From positions 62,001 through 126,000 of the forward strand of contig NZ_FOHO01000007.1 of assembly GCF_900111675.1 (NCBI RefSeq): 64,000 nt of DNA, given 5' to 3'. Shown in pieces: positions 54,238 to 62,314 of the stretch. How positions within the stretch are numbered: position 1 is the stretch's first letter; the number at the start of each line of letters is the position of its first letter. The position numbers were made by a program, and so were the translations under genes. The notes beneath the pieces were generated by a model that saw only the letters and a list, made by a program, of their open reading frames with translations, had not been told where the DNA came from and did no database searches. Source of the stretch: Paracoccus homiensis (GTDB taxonomy: Bacteria > Pseudomonadota > Alphaproteobacteria > Rhodobacterales > Rhodobacteraceae).

Positions 54238-54861
54238 ATGTCCGGACCCTGGAACGACTTCAACTCCGCCCAATCCAACACCAACGTCATCCCCAAGGGC
54301 ACGCTCGCCAAGGTGCGCCTGACGCTCCGCCCCGGCGGCTTCGACGACCCCTCGCAGGGCTGGACCGGCGGCTGGGCGCGCCGCGCCGCCACCGGCGCCG
54401 TCTATCTCGACGCCGAATACACGGTGGTCGAGGGTCCCTATGCCCGGCGCAAGGTCTGGTCGCTGATTGGCCTCTACAGCCCCAAGGGCCCCGACTGGGC
54501 GAACATGGGGCGCGGCCTGATCCGCGGCATCCTCAACTCGGCGCGCGGCGTGTCCGACAAGGACAACTCGCCCGAGGCGCAGGCGCGCCGCCGCATCAAC
54601 GGCTTCGGCGATCTCGACGGGGTCGAGTTCATCGCCCGCATCGACATCGGCACCGACACCAACGGCGAGGACAAGAACGAGATCCGCGCTGCTGTCACCC
54701 CCGATCACCGCGACTACGCCGCGCTGATGGGCACGGCCGCGCCGCAGTTCACTGCCGCCCCGGCGCAGGGCCACGCCCCGCAGCAGCCCGCCACGGCCAC
54801 CCAGCCCAGTCAGCCCGCGTCCGCCCCCGGCGCCGCCGGGCGGCCGAGCTGGGCGCAGTAA
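54238..54861 (+). CDS. DUF669-like phage single-strand-binding protein
   Basis: A 207-residue protein. An OB-like core (TLAKVRLTLRPGGF, AVYLDAEYTVVEGPYARRKVWSLIGLYSP) is followed by a Pro/Gln/Ala-rich flexible tail from about residue 165 ending in GRPSWAQ. The layout resembles bacterial SSB proteins and the DUF669 family found beside phage annealases. AAGGAG precedes the ATG. It is inferred to coat single strands for the Sak4-like ATPase and helicase on either side. Confidence 0.65.
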   Translation: MSGPWNDFNSAQSNTNVIPKGTLAKVRLTLRPGGFDDPSQGWTGGWARRAATGAVYLDAEYTVVEGPYARRKVWSLIGLYSPKGPDWANMGRGLIRGILNSARGVSDKDNSPEAQARRRINGFGDLDGVEFIARIDIGTDTNGEDKNEIRAAVTPDHRDYAALMGTAAPQFTAAPAQGHAPQQPATATQPSQPASAPGAAGRPSWAQ

Positions 54862-54875
54862 GGGGGAGACCGATC

Positions 54876-56564
54876 ATGCGCCTGCGCCCCCGCCAGAAGA
54901 CCTTCGTCGAGCGCAGCGTGGCTGCGCTCGCCTCCCGCGGCAACACGCTGGGCGTGGCGCCCACCGGTGCGGGCAAGACCATCATGCTCTCGGCGGTCAC
55001 CGGCGAGATGATCGGCGACGGCGCCAAGGCTTGCGTGCTGGCCCATCGCGACGAGCTGACGGCGCAGAACCGCGCCAAGTTCCAGCGCGTGGTGCCTGGC
55101 GTCGCCACCTCCGTCATCGACGCCACGGAGAAGTCATGGGGCGGCCAGGTCGCCTTCGCCATGGTGCCGACGCTGGCGCGCGCCTCTAACCTCGCCGACA
55201 TGCCGCGTCTCGACCTGCTGGTTGTCGACGAGGCGCACCATTCCGTCGCCGATAGCTATCGCCGTATCATCGACCGGGTGCGCGAAGCCAATCCCGACGC
55301 CCGCATCTTCGGGGTCACGGCGACGCCGAACCGTGGCGACAGGAAGAGCCTGCGCGAGGTTTTCGACAATGTCGCCGATCAGGTGCGGCTGGGCGAGTTG
55401 ATCGCCTCGGGCCATCTGGTGCCGCCGCGCACCTTCGTCATCGACGTGGGTGTGCAGGACGAGCTCCGCTCGGTCCGCAAGACGATGTCGGATTTCGACA
55501 TGGCGGAGGTGGCGGGCATCATGGACCGCGCCCCCGTCACCGACGAGGTGATCCGCCACTGGAAGGAGAAGGCAGGCGACCGGCAGACCGTGGTGTTCTG
55601 CTCCACCGTCGCGCACGCCGAACACGTCACTGAGGCGTTCAGGGCAGCGGGCGTTTCCGCCGCGCTGATCCACGGCGATCTGGCGGCCGAGACCCGCAAG
55701 GCGATCCTATCCGACTACGCCGCGGGGGACATCCGCGTCGTGGTCAACGTGGCGGTGCTGACCGAGGGCTGGGACCATCCGCCCACCTCCTGCGTCGTGC
55801 TGCTGCGGCCCAGCTCCTACAAGTCCACGATGATCCAGATGGTCGGGCGCGGCCTGCGCACCGTCGACCCCGAGGAACATCCCGGAATCGTCAAGACCGA
55901 CTGCATCGTGCTGGATTTCGGCACCTCGAGCCTGATCCACGGCACGCTGGAACAGGATGTCGATCTCGACGGCAAGACCGAAACCGGCGCGGCGCCGACA
56001 AAGACCTGTCCTGCCTGCGAGGCGGAGATCCCGCTGGCTGCCACAGAATGCCCGCTCTGCGGTGAGGCGTTCCCCCGCGAGGATCTGGATGCGGGCGAAG
56101 GCGGGGACGCCGCGCCGCTCTCGGGCTTCATGATGACGGAGATCGACCTGCTGAAGCGGTCCAGCTTCGCGTGGGTCGACCTCTACGGCACCGACGATGC
56201 GCTAATGGCAACAGGCTTCGCGGCCTGGGGCGGCATCTTCTGGCTGGATGGGGTCTGGTACGCCATCGGCGGGGCGAAGGGCGAACGCCCTCACCTGTTG
56301 GGTGTCGGCGAGCGCACGGTCTGCCTCGCGCAGGCAGACGACTGGCTGAACACCCACGAGACCGACGAGAGCGCCTTCAAGACCCGGTCCTGGCTGCGCC
56401 AGCCGCCGACCGAGAAGCAGCTGCAGTACCTGCCGCCCGAGTGCCGGCATGACTTCGGCCTGACGCGCTACCGCGCCTCCGCGCTGATGACCTTCGGCTT
56501 CAACAAGCGCGCTATCCGCCAGTTGATCGACAACTCGGCCAGCCCCGAACGGAGGGCGGCATGA
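54876..56564 (+). CDS. Phage SF2 DEAD/DEAH-box helicase
   Basis: A 562-residue helicase. Motif I is APTGAGKTIM (about residues 28-37), motif II is VVDEAHHS, motif III is GVTATPNRGD and motif VI is QMVGRGLRT. A zinc ribbon follows (CPACEAEIPLAATECPLCG, about residues 372-390) and then an unassigned C-terminal domain rich in Trp. It would unwind DNA during phage replication or recombination. Confidence 0.88.
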   Translation: MRLRPRQKTFVERSVAALASRGNTLGVAPTGAGKTIMLSAVTGEMIGDGAKACVLAHRDELTAQNRAKFQRVVPGVATSVIDATEKSWGGQVAFAMVPTLARASNLADMPRLDLLVVDEAHHSVADSYRRIIDRVREANPDARIFGVTATPNRGDRKSLREVFDNVADQVRLGELIASGHLVPPRTFVIDVGVQDELRSVRKTMSDFDMAEVAGIMDRAPVTDEVIRHWKEKAGDRQTVVFCSTVAHAEHVTEAFRAAGVSAALIHGDLAAETRKAILSDYAAGDIRVVVNVAVLTEGWDHPPTSCVVLLRPSSYKSTMIQMVGRGLRTVDPEEHPGIVKTDCIVLDFGTSSLIHGTLEQDVDLDGKTETGAAPTKTCPACEAEIPLAATECPLCGEAFPREDLDAGEGGDAAPLSGFMMTEIDLLKRSSFAWVDLYGTDDALMATGFAAWGGIFWLDGVWYAIGGAKGERPHLLGVGERTVCLAQADDWLNTHETDESAFKTRSWLRQPPTEKQLQYLPPECRHDFGLTRYRASALMTFGFNKRAIRQLIDNSASPERRAA

Positions 56565-56567
56565 TCC

Positions 56568-56978
56568 ATGACCTCCTCCACCCCCATCACGGCCGAGGAC
56601 CGGCGGCGGCTCTGGCATCCGCGTGGGACGCTCTGTGCTGTCTGCCGGCAACCCACCCGTGGTTTTGGCTGGTTCGATCCGCACCGGTCGAAGCAGCCCC
56701 GGCCTTCGGTCTGGTTCTGCTCGATGTCCTGCCAGTCCTTCTGGACGCGTCTGGCGCGGGAGCGTTTCGCCATGGTTGACCTGACCGAGGAGGAGCGCGC
56801 CGCGATCACCGCCACCATGAAGCGCATGGCGCTGCTGATGGACGAGATCGGCTGGGCCACACCGCTCGGCGAACTGACCGAGGCGCAGGTGCGCGCGCTG
56901 ATCGAGGAAGCCGTCGAGGGCTTCCGCGAGGCCATGTCCGACATCGCCCGGGCGCAGACGCCGGAGGTGCCGTTTTGA
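56568..56978 (+). CDS. DUF6511-like phage protein with a Cys cluster
   Basis: A 136-residue protein. A zinc-binding N-terminal part (LCAVCRQPTRGFGWF and WFCSMSCQSFW) is followed by a helical C terminus. GGAGGG precedes the ATG at 56568. The DUF6511 name is from recollection of similar phage proteins in Rhodobacterales. Confidence 0.6.
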   Translation: MTSSTPITAEDRRRLWHPRGTLCAVCRQPTRGFGWFDPHRSKQPRPSVWFCSMSCQSFWTRLARERFAMVDLTEEERAAITATMKRMALLMDEIGWATPLGELTEAQVRALIEEAVEGFREAMSDIARAQTPEVPF

Positions 56979-57376
56979 CCAAGCTCTGCACGAAATGCGG
57001 CGTCAAGAAGGACGTCTGCGAGTTCGGACGCCGCCGGCTCAGTCCCGATGGTCGGCAGACCTGGTGCCGGGATTGCCGCCGGGAATACCAGCGTGCCTAT
57101 GCGCAGAACTTCCGCAATCCCGAGAAGCATCGGGAGGCGCAGCGTCGCTATCGCCTGCGCCACGCCGAGAAATATCGGGCCCACAGCATCGTCAGGCGTG
57201 CCGTCAAGGCTTGTCGGATCGTCGTGCCGGTCTGGTGTCAGCGATGTGGCTGCGTGACCGACCTCGAAGCGCATCACCACGACTATGACGCGCCGCTCTC
57301 GGTCGAATGGCTCTGCTCGACCTGCCACGGGCTCGCCCACCGCAGCTACGAGGGAGGACAGCATGCTGGACTATAA
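56975..57376 (+). CDS. HNH-type phage protein with zinc sites
   Basis: A 133-residue protein beginning at a TTG (TTGA overlap with the preceding stop, GGAGG upstream). The N-terminal CTKCGVKK and WCRDCRREYQRAY form one zinc site. The C-terminal CQRCGCVTDLEAHHHDYDAPLSVEWLCSTCH is an HNH-like motif with its own Cys pairs. It may be a homing or DNA-nicking enzyme. The next gene starts within its end. Confidence 0.7.
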   Translation: MTKLCTKCGVKKDVCEFGRRRLSPDGRQTWCRDCRREYQRAYAQNFRNPEKHREAQRRYRLRHAEKYRAHSIVRRAVKACRIVVPVWCQRCGCVTDLEAHHHDYDAPLSVEWLCSTCHGLAHRSYEGGQHAGL

Positions 57377-58130
57377 CCGCCGCCCCAGCTTCGCTGACCG
57401 GGTCAACGCCGCCGTCGATCAGGCGCTCACCGCCGATCAGGCCATGCGGCCGCCCCGCGACTATCTCGGAGGCTCACGCCTGGGCCATGCCTGCGAGCGG
57501 GCCCTGCAGTTCGAGTTCACGGCGACGCCGAAGGACGAGGGCCAGGACTTCTCGGGCCAGTCGCTGCGCATCTTCGCCATCGGCCATGCGCTCGAGGATC
57601 TGGCCGTCGCCTGGCTGCGCGGCGCGGGCTTCGACCTCTACACCCGCAAGGGCAACCGGCCAGATGGCGGCCAGTTCGGCTTCTCCGTCGCGGGCGGACG
57701 CATCCGCGGTCATGTCGACGGCATCATCGCGGCCGGGCCCGAAGGCTTCGGTCTCGCCGTTCCCGCGCTCTGGGAATGCAAGACCATGAACGCCAAGAAC
57801 TGGCGCGCCTGCGTCAAGGACGGCGTGAGCAAGTCGAAGCCGGTCTATGCCGCCCAGATCGCGGTCTATCAAGCCTACATGGAAACCAGCGTGCCCGGCA
57901 TCAGCGCCGCGCCCGCGCTCTTCACCGCGATCAACAAGGACACGGCCGAAATGCACCATGAGCTGGTGCCTTTCGACGCCGATCTCGCGCAGCGCATGTC
58001 CGACCGGGGCGTGCGGATCCTGCAGGCGACCGATGCGGGCGAGTTGCTGCCCCGCGTCGCCACCACGCCCGACTTCTTCGATTGCCGCTTCTGCCCTTGG
58101 TCCGAGCGCTGCTGGAGGCTGCCGGCATGA
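57363..58130 (+). CDS. Cas4/AddB-like PD-(D/E)XK nuclease with a probable Fe-S cluster
   Basis: A 255-residue RecB-family nuclease. Active-site motifs: GHALEDLAV, GHVDGIIA and WECKTMNAK. Four Cys are placed as in Cas4 and AddB: Cys44 (GHACERAL) and Cys241, Cys244 and Cys250 (CRFCPWSERC) at the C terminus, which in those proteins hold a [4Fe-4S] cluster. It likely trims DNA ends in phage recombination. No cas genes or CRISPR repeats are near. Confidence 0.8.
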   Translation: MLDYNRRPSFADRVNAAVDQALTADQAMRPPRDYLGGSRLGHACERALQFEFTATPKDEGQDFSGQSLRIFAIGHALEDLAVAWLRGAGFDLYTRKGNRPDGGQFGFSVAGGRIRGHVDGIIAAGPEGFGLAVPALWECKTMNAKNWRACVKDGVSKSKPVYAAQIAVYQAYMETSVPGISAAPALFTAINKDTAEMHHELVPFDADLAQRMSDRGVRILQATDAGELLPRVATTPDFFDCRFCPWSERCWRLPA

Positions 58131-60448
58131 GCGACGACGGCATCCTGCATTTCAACCCGTGGATGGACTTCAACGACGGGCCACCGTCCGAGAACCCCTT
58201 CGGCTGCGACCCTGATCCCGAGCAGATCGCCGTGTTCCTCGACACCGTGTTCAGCTGGTGCGAGGGGCTGATCCCGCTACGCGGCTTCGTCGACAAGGGT
58301 CAGGGCCGGGACGGCAAGCCGCACAACATCTGGATCCCGGGCGACGACAGCGCGCCCGAGAAACTCGCAACCTTCGCCGGATGGGCGAACCGCGAGGGTG
58401 CCGCCGTCTATGTCATCCCCGGCACGGTCGAGGAACAGGGCCAGGCACGCGCCGCCGACGTGCTGCAGATGCAGGCCATCGTCGTCGATCTCGACGCGGG
58501 CGATATCCCGGCCAAGCTCGACCATGTCACCCGCCACCTAGGCGCGCCCACGCTGATCATCGAGAGCGGCGGGCGGACGCCCGAGGGTGCGGCCAAGCTC
58601 CATGTCTGGTGGAAACTGACCGAACCCGCCGAGGGCGAAGATCTGACCACCCTCTGCCGCCTGCGCGGCGAGATCGCCGTGAAGGTCGGCGGCGACACGC
58701 ATTTCCGCTCGGCGCACCAGCCGATCCGGGTGCCCGGCACCGTCTATCACAAGCACGGCCACCAGCGCCTCGTGCAGATCCGCGAACAGCGTGACGTCGA
58801 AGTCGACCTTGCGGACTTCGCCGAGAAGGTCGCCGAGATGCCGCCGCTGCCCGGTGTGGGCTTCGAGAGCCACGTTGCCGCGCCGACCGCGAAGCCCGGC
58901 ATCGACGCGGTGCTCACGACGCCGGTGCGCGAAGGCGCGGTTGACGACTGGTCCCGGTTCCAGGGGGCCAGCGCCGCCATCGGCCATTACGTGCGCCTCG
59001 TGCACGAGGGTCGCCTCGACCCGTTCGCGGGCTGGGAGGCGATCTGCGGCTACAACGCCGCCATGCTGCGCCCGTCCTGGCCGCTTGATCGGCTGAAGGC
59101 CGAGTCCGAACGGCTCTGGGCGCTGCATGTGAAGCGCAACGGTCCGCCGCTCCTGCGCGCAGCCCACATCGATGCTCCGGCCAGCCCGCTGCCGACATTC
59201 AGCCTCGGCGCGCTGCTCGACGACACCAGTCCGATGCCGGAGGACATCATCGGCCCCCGCGTGCTGACACCTGGCGGGCTCCTGGTGCTGGGCGGCGCGC
59301 CCAAGGTCGGCAAGAGCGACTTCCTGATCTCCTGGCTCGTGCACATGGCGGCAGGCGTGCCCTTCCTCGGCTTCACGCCGCCCCGGCCGCTGCGCGTGTT
59401 CTACCTTCAAGCCGAGATCCAGTATCACTATCTGCGCGAGCGCATGCAGCAGATCGCGCTGCCCGCCACCGTGATCGCCGCCGCGCGCGACACCTTCATC
59501 GCCACCCCGAAGCTGAAGCTGCTGCTCGACGCCGAGGGCGTCGCCCGCGTGGCCGACCCGATCCGGGTCGCATTCCCCGACGCGCCGCCCGACATCATCG
59601 TCATCGACCCGATCCGGAACCTCTTCGACGGTGGACCAGACGGCGGCGGCGAGAACGACAACACCGCCATGATGTTCTTCCTGAAGGACCGGGTGGAGCT
59701 ACTGCGCGAGGCGGTCAATCCGGAGGCGGGCGTCATCCTCGCCCACCACACCCGCAAGGCCAGCAAGCATCAGGTCAAGGACGACCCGTTCCTCGCCCTC
59801 TCCGGCGCCAGCGCGCTGCGGGGTTTCTACACCTCCGGGCTGCTCATGCACCGACCCGACGAGGACAGCACCGTCCGCAGGCTGGAGATCGAGCTTCGAA
59901 ACGGGCCCGCGCTGCCAGGGAAGCTGATCGACAAGGTGAAGGGCGAGTGGGTCGAGCTGAACCCGATGAACGAGCGCCTGGTGCGCAAGGAGGTCGGCGC
60001 CAGGCTCGATGCCGAACGGCTGCGCAAGCACGATGTCATCCTCGGCATGCTGCTGGATGAGGCGGCAAGCGAGCGCCTCTACACCGCCATGCAGTTCGCC
60101 GAGACCTTCGAGAACCGGGGCGGCCTGGGCAGCAAGCACACCATCCGCGAGCGGCTCAGCGTGCTGGCGACCAAGGGCTTCGTGAAGTTCCTGCGCGACC
60201 CCTCTGGGTTCGGTTTCCCCATCACCCGGTCGCGGTTCGGCTACCTCTGCGTGGAGGGCATGCAGTTCGGCACGCCCGTCGAGGAGATCGATCCGGCCAC
60301 CGGCGAGGTCACCACAACCGCCCGTCCGGTCCTGCCCAGCCACTTCAAATGCCCCCAGTCCGGGCTCTGCCTGCAGGTCGAAAACCCCGCCGTCTGGGTC
60401 TACCCGGAGGGGCTCGAGGACGACCTCACTCATATGAGTGAGGCCTGA
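58127..60448 (+). CDS. Phage primase-helicase
   Basis: A 773-residue two-part protein. The N-terminal region (about residues 100-270) looks like an archaeo-eukaryotic or RepB-type primase: IVVDLDAGDIPAKL, ESGGRTPEGAAKLHVWWKL and QPIRVPGTVYHKHG. The next region (about 355-600) is a RecA/RepA-like ATPase with Walker A GGAPKVGKSDFL and Walker B IIVIDPIRNLFDGG. A winged-helix region follows near 660-710. It overlaps the nuclease gene (ATGA). It is probably the main replication protein of the element. Confidence 0.8.
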   Translation: MSDDGILHFNPWMDFNDGPPSENPFGCDPDPEQIAVFLDTVFSWCEGLIPLRGFVDKGQGRDGKPHNIWIPGDDSAPEKLATFAGWANREGAAVYVIPGTVEEQGQARAADVLQMQAIVVDLDAGDIPAKLDHVTRHLGAPTLIIESGGRTPEGAAKLHVWWKLTEPAEGEDLTTLCRLRGEIAVKVGGDTHFRSAHQPIRVPGTVYHKHGHQRLVQIREQRDVEVDLADFAEKVAEMPPLPGVGFESHVAAPTAKPGIDAVLTTPVREGAVDDWSRFQGASAAIGHYVRLVHEGRLDPFAGWEAICGYNAAMLRPSWPLDRLKAESERLWALHVKRNGPPLLRAAHIDAPASPLPTFSLGALLDDTSPMPEDIIGPRVLTPGGLLVLGGAPKVGKSDFLISWLVHMAAGVPFLGFTPPRPLRVFYLQAEIQYHYLRERMQQIALPATVIAAARDTFIATPKLKLLLDAEGVARVADPIRVAFPDAPPDIIVIDPIRNLFDGGPDGGGENDNTAMMFFLKDRVELLREAVNPEAGVILAHHTRKASKHQVKDDPFLALSGASALRGFYTSGLLMHRPDEDSTVRRLEIELRNGPALPGKLIDKVKGEWVELNPMNERLVRKEVGARLDAERLRKHDVILGMLLDEAASERLYTAMQFAETFENRGGLGSKHTIRERLSVLATKGFVKFLRDPSGFGFPITRSRFGYLCVEGMQFGTPVEEIDPATGEVTTTARPVLPSHFKCPQSGLCLQVENPAVWVYPEGLEDDLTHMSEA

Positions 60449-60457
60449 CTCATATGA
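60424..60457. repeat. 20-bp palindrome plus partial copy at the end of the primase gene
   Basis: CCTCACTCAT/ATGAGTGAGG (60424-60443) is a perfect palindrome. ACTCATATGA occurs in it and again at 60448-60457, 20 bases on. It is a candidate operator or origin-type repeat. Confidence 0.6.
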
Positions 60458-60602
60458 CAGCGCCAACTGTGCACTCAACGAAATCAATGGGTTGCGGGGA
60501 AATAAGAGTCAGGTCCCTAACTCATGCCCGAAGACTTCATAAAGTCTTATTCCGCAATGATTTCAGTTACTTGAACACCTCGAAACAGTTAGGTGTCAAA
60601 CC

Positions 60603-60656
60603 CCCATACTACGTATGGGAGGGCCACCCCACAGGGTTGGCCACTCCTCCCATACG
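60603..60656 (+). ncRNA. Large hairpin in the primase-ruvC gap
   Basis: Arms CGTATGGGAGG (60612-60622) and CCTCCCATACG (60646-60656) pair over 11 bp, with inner GCCA/TGGC and ACCC/GGGT helices. A competing hairpin CCCATAC-TAC-GTATGGG (60603-60619) uses the same 5' arm. It lies in a 340-base gene-free gap (60449-60788). It could be a structured RNA, a regulatory leader or an origin; function is unknown. Confidence 0.5.
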
Positions 60657-60699
60657 TCCGGGCCAGCCGCGCGCGCCGCCGTGACGGTCTGTTGTGCTT

Positions 60700-60708
60700 C
60701 CCGATCCG
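60700..60708 (+). repeat. Repeated upstream element, copy C (core only)
   Basis: CCCGATCCG, 89 bases before the ATG at 60789. The core is shared with copies A and B. Confidence 0.45.
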
Positions 60709-60788
60709 ACGACGGCGGCCCCGTACCGCCAAGCACCAGACCGCCGTCGTCTTCCACCACCACAGGCCACCGGCAAAGGAGACCCATC

Positions 60789-61328
60789 ATGGCTCAGCCG
60801 ACTCTGATCCCCAATTGCGACGGCGCAAGGTTTGAATCGCTGCCGCTCGACACCCCTCGCAACCGCTGCATCCTCGCGCTCGACCTCGGCACCTCGACTG
60901 GCTGGGCGATCCGCGGCCATGACGGTCTGATCACCAGCGGCACCGTCTCGCTGCGCCCCGGCCGCTTCGACGGCGGCGGCATGCGCTACCTGCGCTTCAC
61001 CAACTGGCTGACCGAGATCGACCGGCTGTCGGGGCCCGTCGCCGCGATCTGGTTCGAGGAGGTCCGCCGTCACGCCGGCACCGACGCGAGCCACATCTAC
61101 GGCGGGCTCATGGCCACGCTGACCGCATGGGCCGAGCTGCGCGGCGTGCCCTACGAGGGCGTCCCGGTCGGCACGATCAAGCGCCACGCCTCGGGCAAGG
61201 GCAACGCCGATAAGGCCGCGATGATCGCCGCCGTCCGCGCCCGCGGCTTCAGCCCCGCCGACGATAACGAGGCCGATGCCATCGCCCTGCTGCTCTGGGC
61301 GATCGAGACGAAGGGAGGTGTCGCATGA
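60789..61328 (+). CDS. RuvC-like Holliday junction resolvase of phage type
   Basis: A 179-residue RNase H-fold protein. Acidic active-site residues appear in order: ILALDLGTSTGWAI (about residues 29-42), IWFEEVRRH and DNEADAIALLLWA near the C terminus. It would cut branched recombination or replication intermediates. AAAGGAG precedes the ATG at 60789. The stop overlaps the next start (ATGA). Confidence 0.82.
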   Translation: MAQPTLIPNCDGARFESLPLDTPRNRCILALDLGTSTGWAIRGHDGLITSGTVSLRPGRFDGGGMRYLRFTNWLTEIDRLSGPVAAIWFEEVRRHAGTDASHIYGGLMATLTAWAELRGVPYEGVPVGTIKRHASGKGNADKAAMIAAVRARGFSPADDNEADAIALLLWAIETKGGVA

Positions 61329-61525
61329 GATGGCATCCCCACGGCTACGGCGGCCGACGCCGGGATCCCGAGCAGGTCAAGCGCGAGGGCTGGAAGGAAC
61401 AGGGCGTCCTCGCGGTCTCCGCCGATGACGACCGCCTCACCTGGCCCGAGCGTGAACTGGTCCGCCAGCTGGGCGAAAAGCTCTACGGCCCGCGCCCTTC
61501 CGACAGGGAGGCGCGCCATGGCTGA
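61325..61525 (+). CDS. Small phage protein of unknown function
   Basis: A 66-residue basic protein (MRWHPHGYGGRRRDPEQVKREGWKEQG). No domain is recognised. It overlaps both neighbours. Confidence 0.6.
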   Translation: MRWHPHGYGGRRRDPEQVKREGWKEQGVLAVSADDDRLTWPERELVRQLGEKLYGPRPSDREARHG

Positions 61526-61898
61526 TCGCGAATGGACCGCCGACTGCGTCGCCGATCATTTCGAGGAGGCGTTCCGCACCCTGGGCAAGCTGCCGCCGGT
61601 CAAGGCGCAGGGCTACTTCAACACCTGGCCCGACATCGTGCGGACCAGCCGCGAGATCGCGGCGATGGAGCCGCAGCCGATGCGGGTCTGGCCCTCGGCC
61701 GCCGCGATCACCCGGCTCGAGCAGACCTTCGATTGGGTGCTCTGGATCGAGGAGGCGGAGCGCAAGCTCGTCTGGTCCCGCGCGGCCCGTGTGCCGTGGA
61801 AGCAGATCAGCGGTGAGCTGGGGTGCGACCGCACGACCGCATGGCGGCGCTGGCAGCTCGCGCTGACCAAGATCGCTGCGCGCCTGAATGCGCAGTGA
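61518..61898 (+). CDS. DUF6362-like phage protein
   Basis: A 126-residue protein. The C-terminal part (VPWKQISGELGCDRTTAWRRWQLALTKIA) is a helix-turn-helix. The overall pattern resembles DUF6362 proteins of Rhodobacterales phages (from recollection). The ATG at 61518 follows AGGGAGG. It is possibly a DNA-binding regulator or a terminase-adjacent factor. Confidence 0.65.
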   Translation: MADREWTADCVADHFEEAFRTLGKLPPVKAQGYFNTWPDIVRTSREIAAMEPQPMRVWPSAAAITRLEQTFDWVLWIEEAERKLVWSRAARVPWKQISGELGCDRTTAWRRWQLALTKIAARLNAQ

Positions 61899-62314
61899 CT
61901 CCAATGTGTTGCAACACTTTTTCCTTCGACATCTGCAACATGATCGTGCTATTCCGAAGGCAAGATGGGGAGAGTGCGCTGGAAAGCCCGCTCTCCCCTT
62001 TGCGTTGACGGGGACCTACTGGACCCCGGTATCCAGCAAGGGTCCGGCCGGGGTCCAGCCCGAGGCAGTTTCCGGTTCCTTCCTGGCGACATTCGTATGC
62101 TGGCGGGCGAAGCGCGGGACATCGCCAGCGACAGGGCCGGATTTTTGGGAAGCCACCCGGAAGCCGGAGCCACCCGTGCCCCGCGCAAACACCAATGAAT
62201 GCTGGCCTTCCGACCGGACACCGCTGGTAGCCGCTGGACCCCGTGTGGAGTCCAGCACGGCATCCGGAGTCCGGAAGCCACCGGCATCCACCCGATCGAG
62301 GAACCTTGCCCACC
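61899..62314. other. 416-base gene-free gap with inverted repeats
   Basis: No convincing gene. It contains CTGGACCCCGG (62019-62029) and its exact complement CCGGGGTCCAG (62048-62058), and a third related arm pair CTGGAC/GTCCAG at 62234-62255. Frames crossing it are shadows of neighbouring genes. No T tract follows the repeats. Confidence 0.5.

Noticed and set aside
57363..58130. CRISPR-Cas locus suggested by the Cas4-like gene
   Set aside because: No CRISPR repeats or other cas genes in the window; the context is phage recombination.
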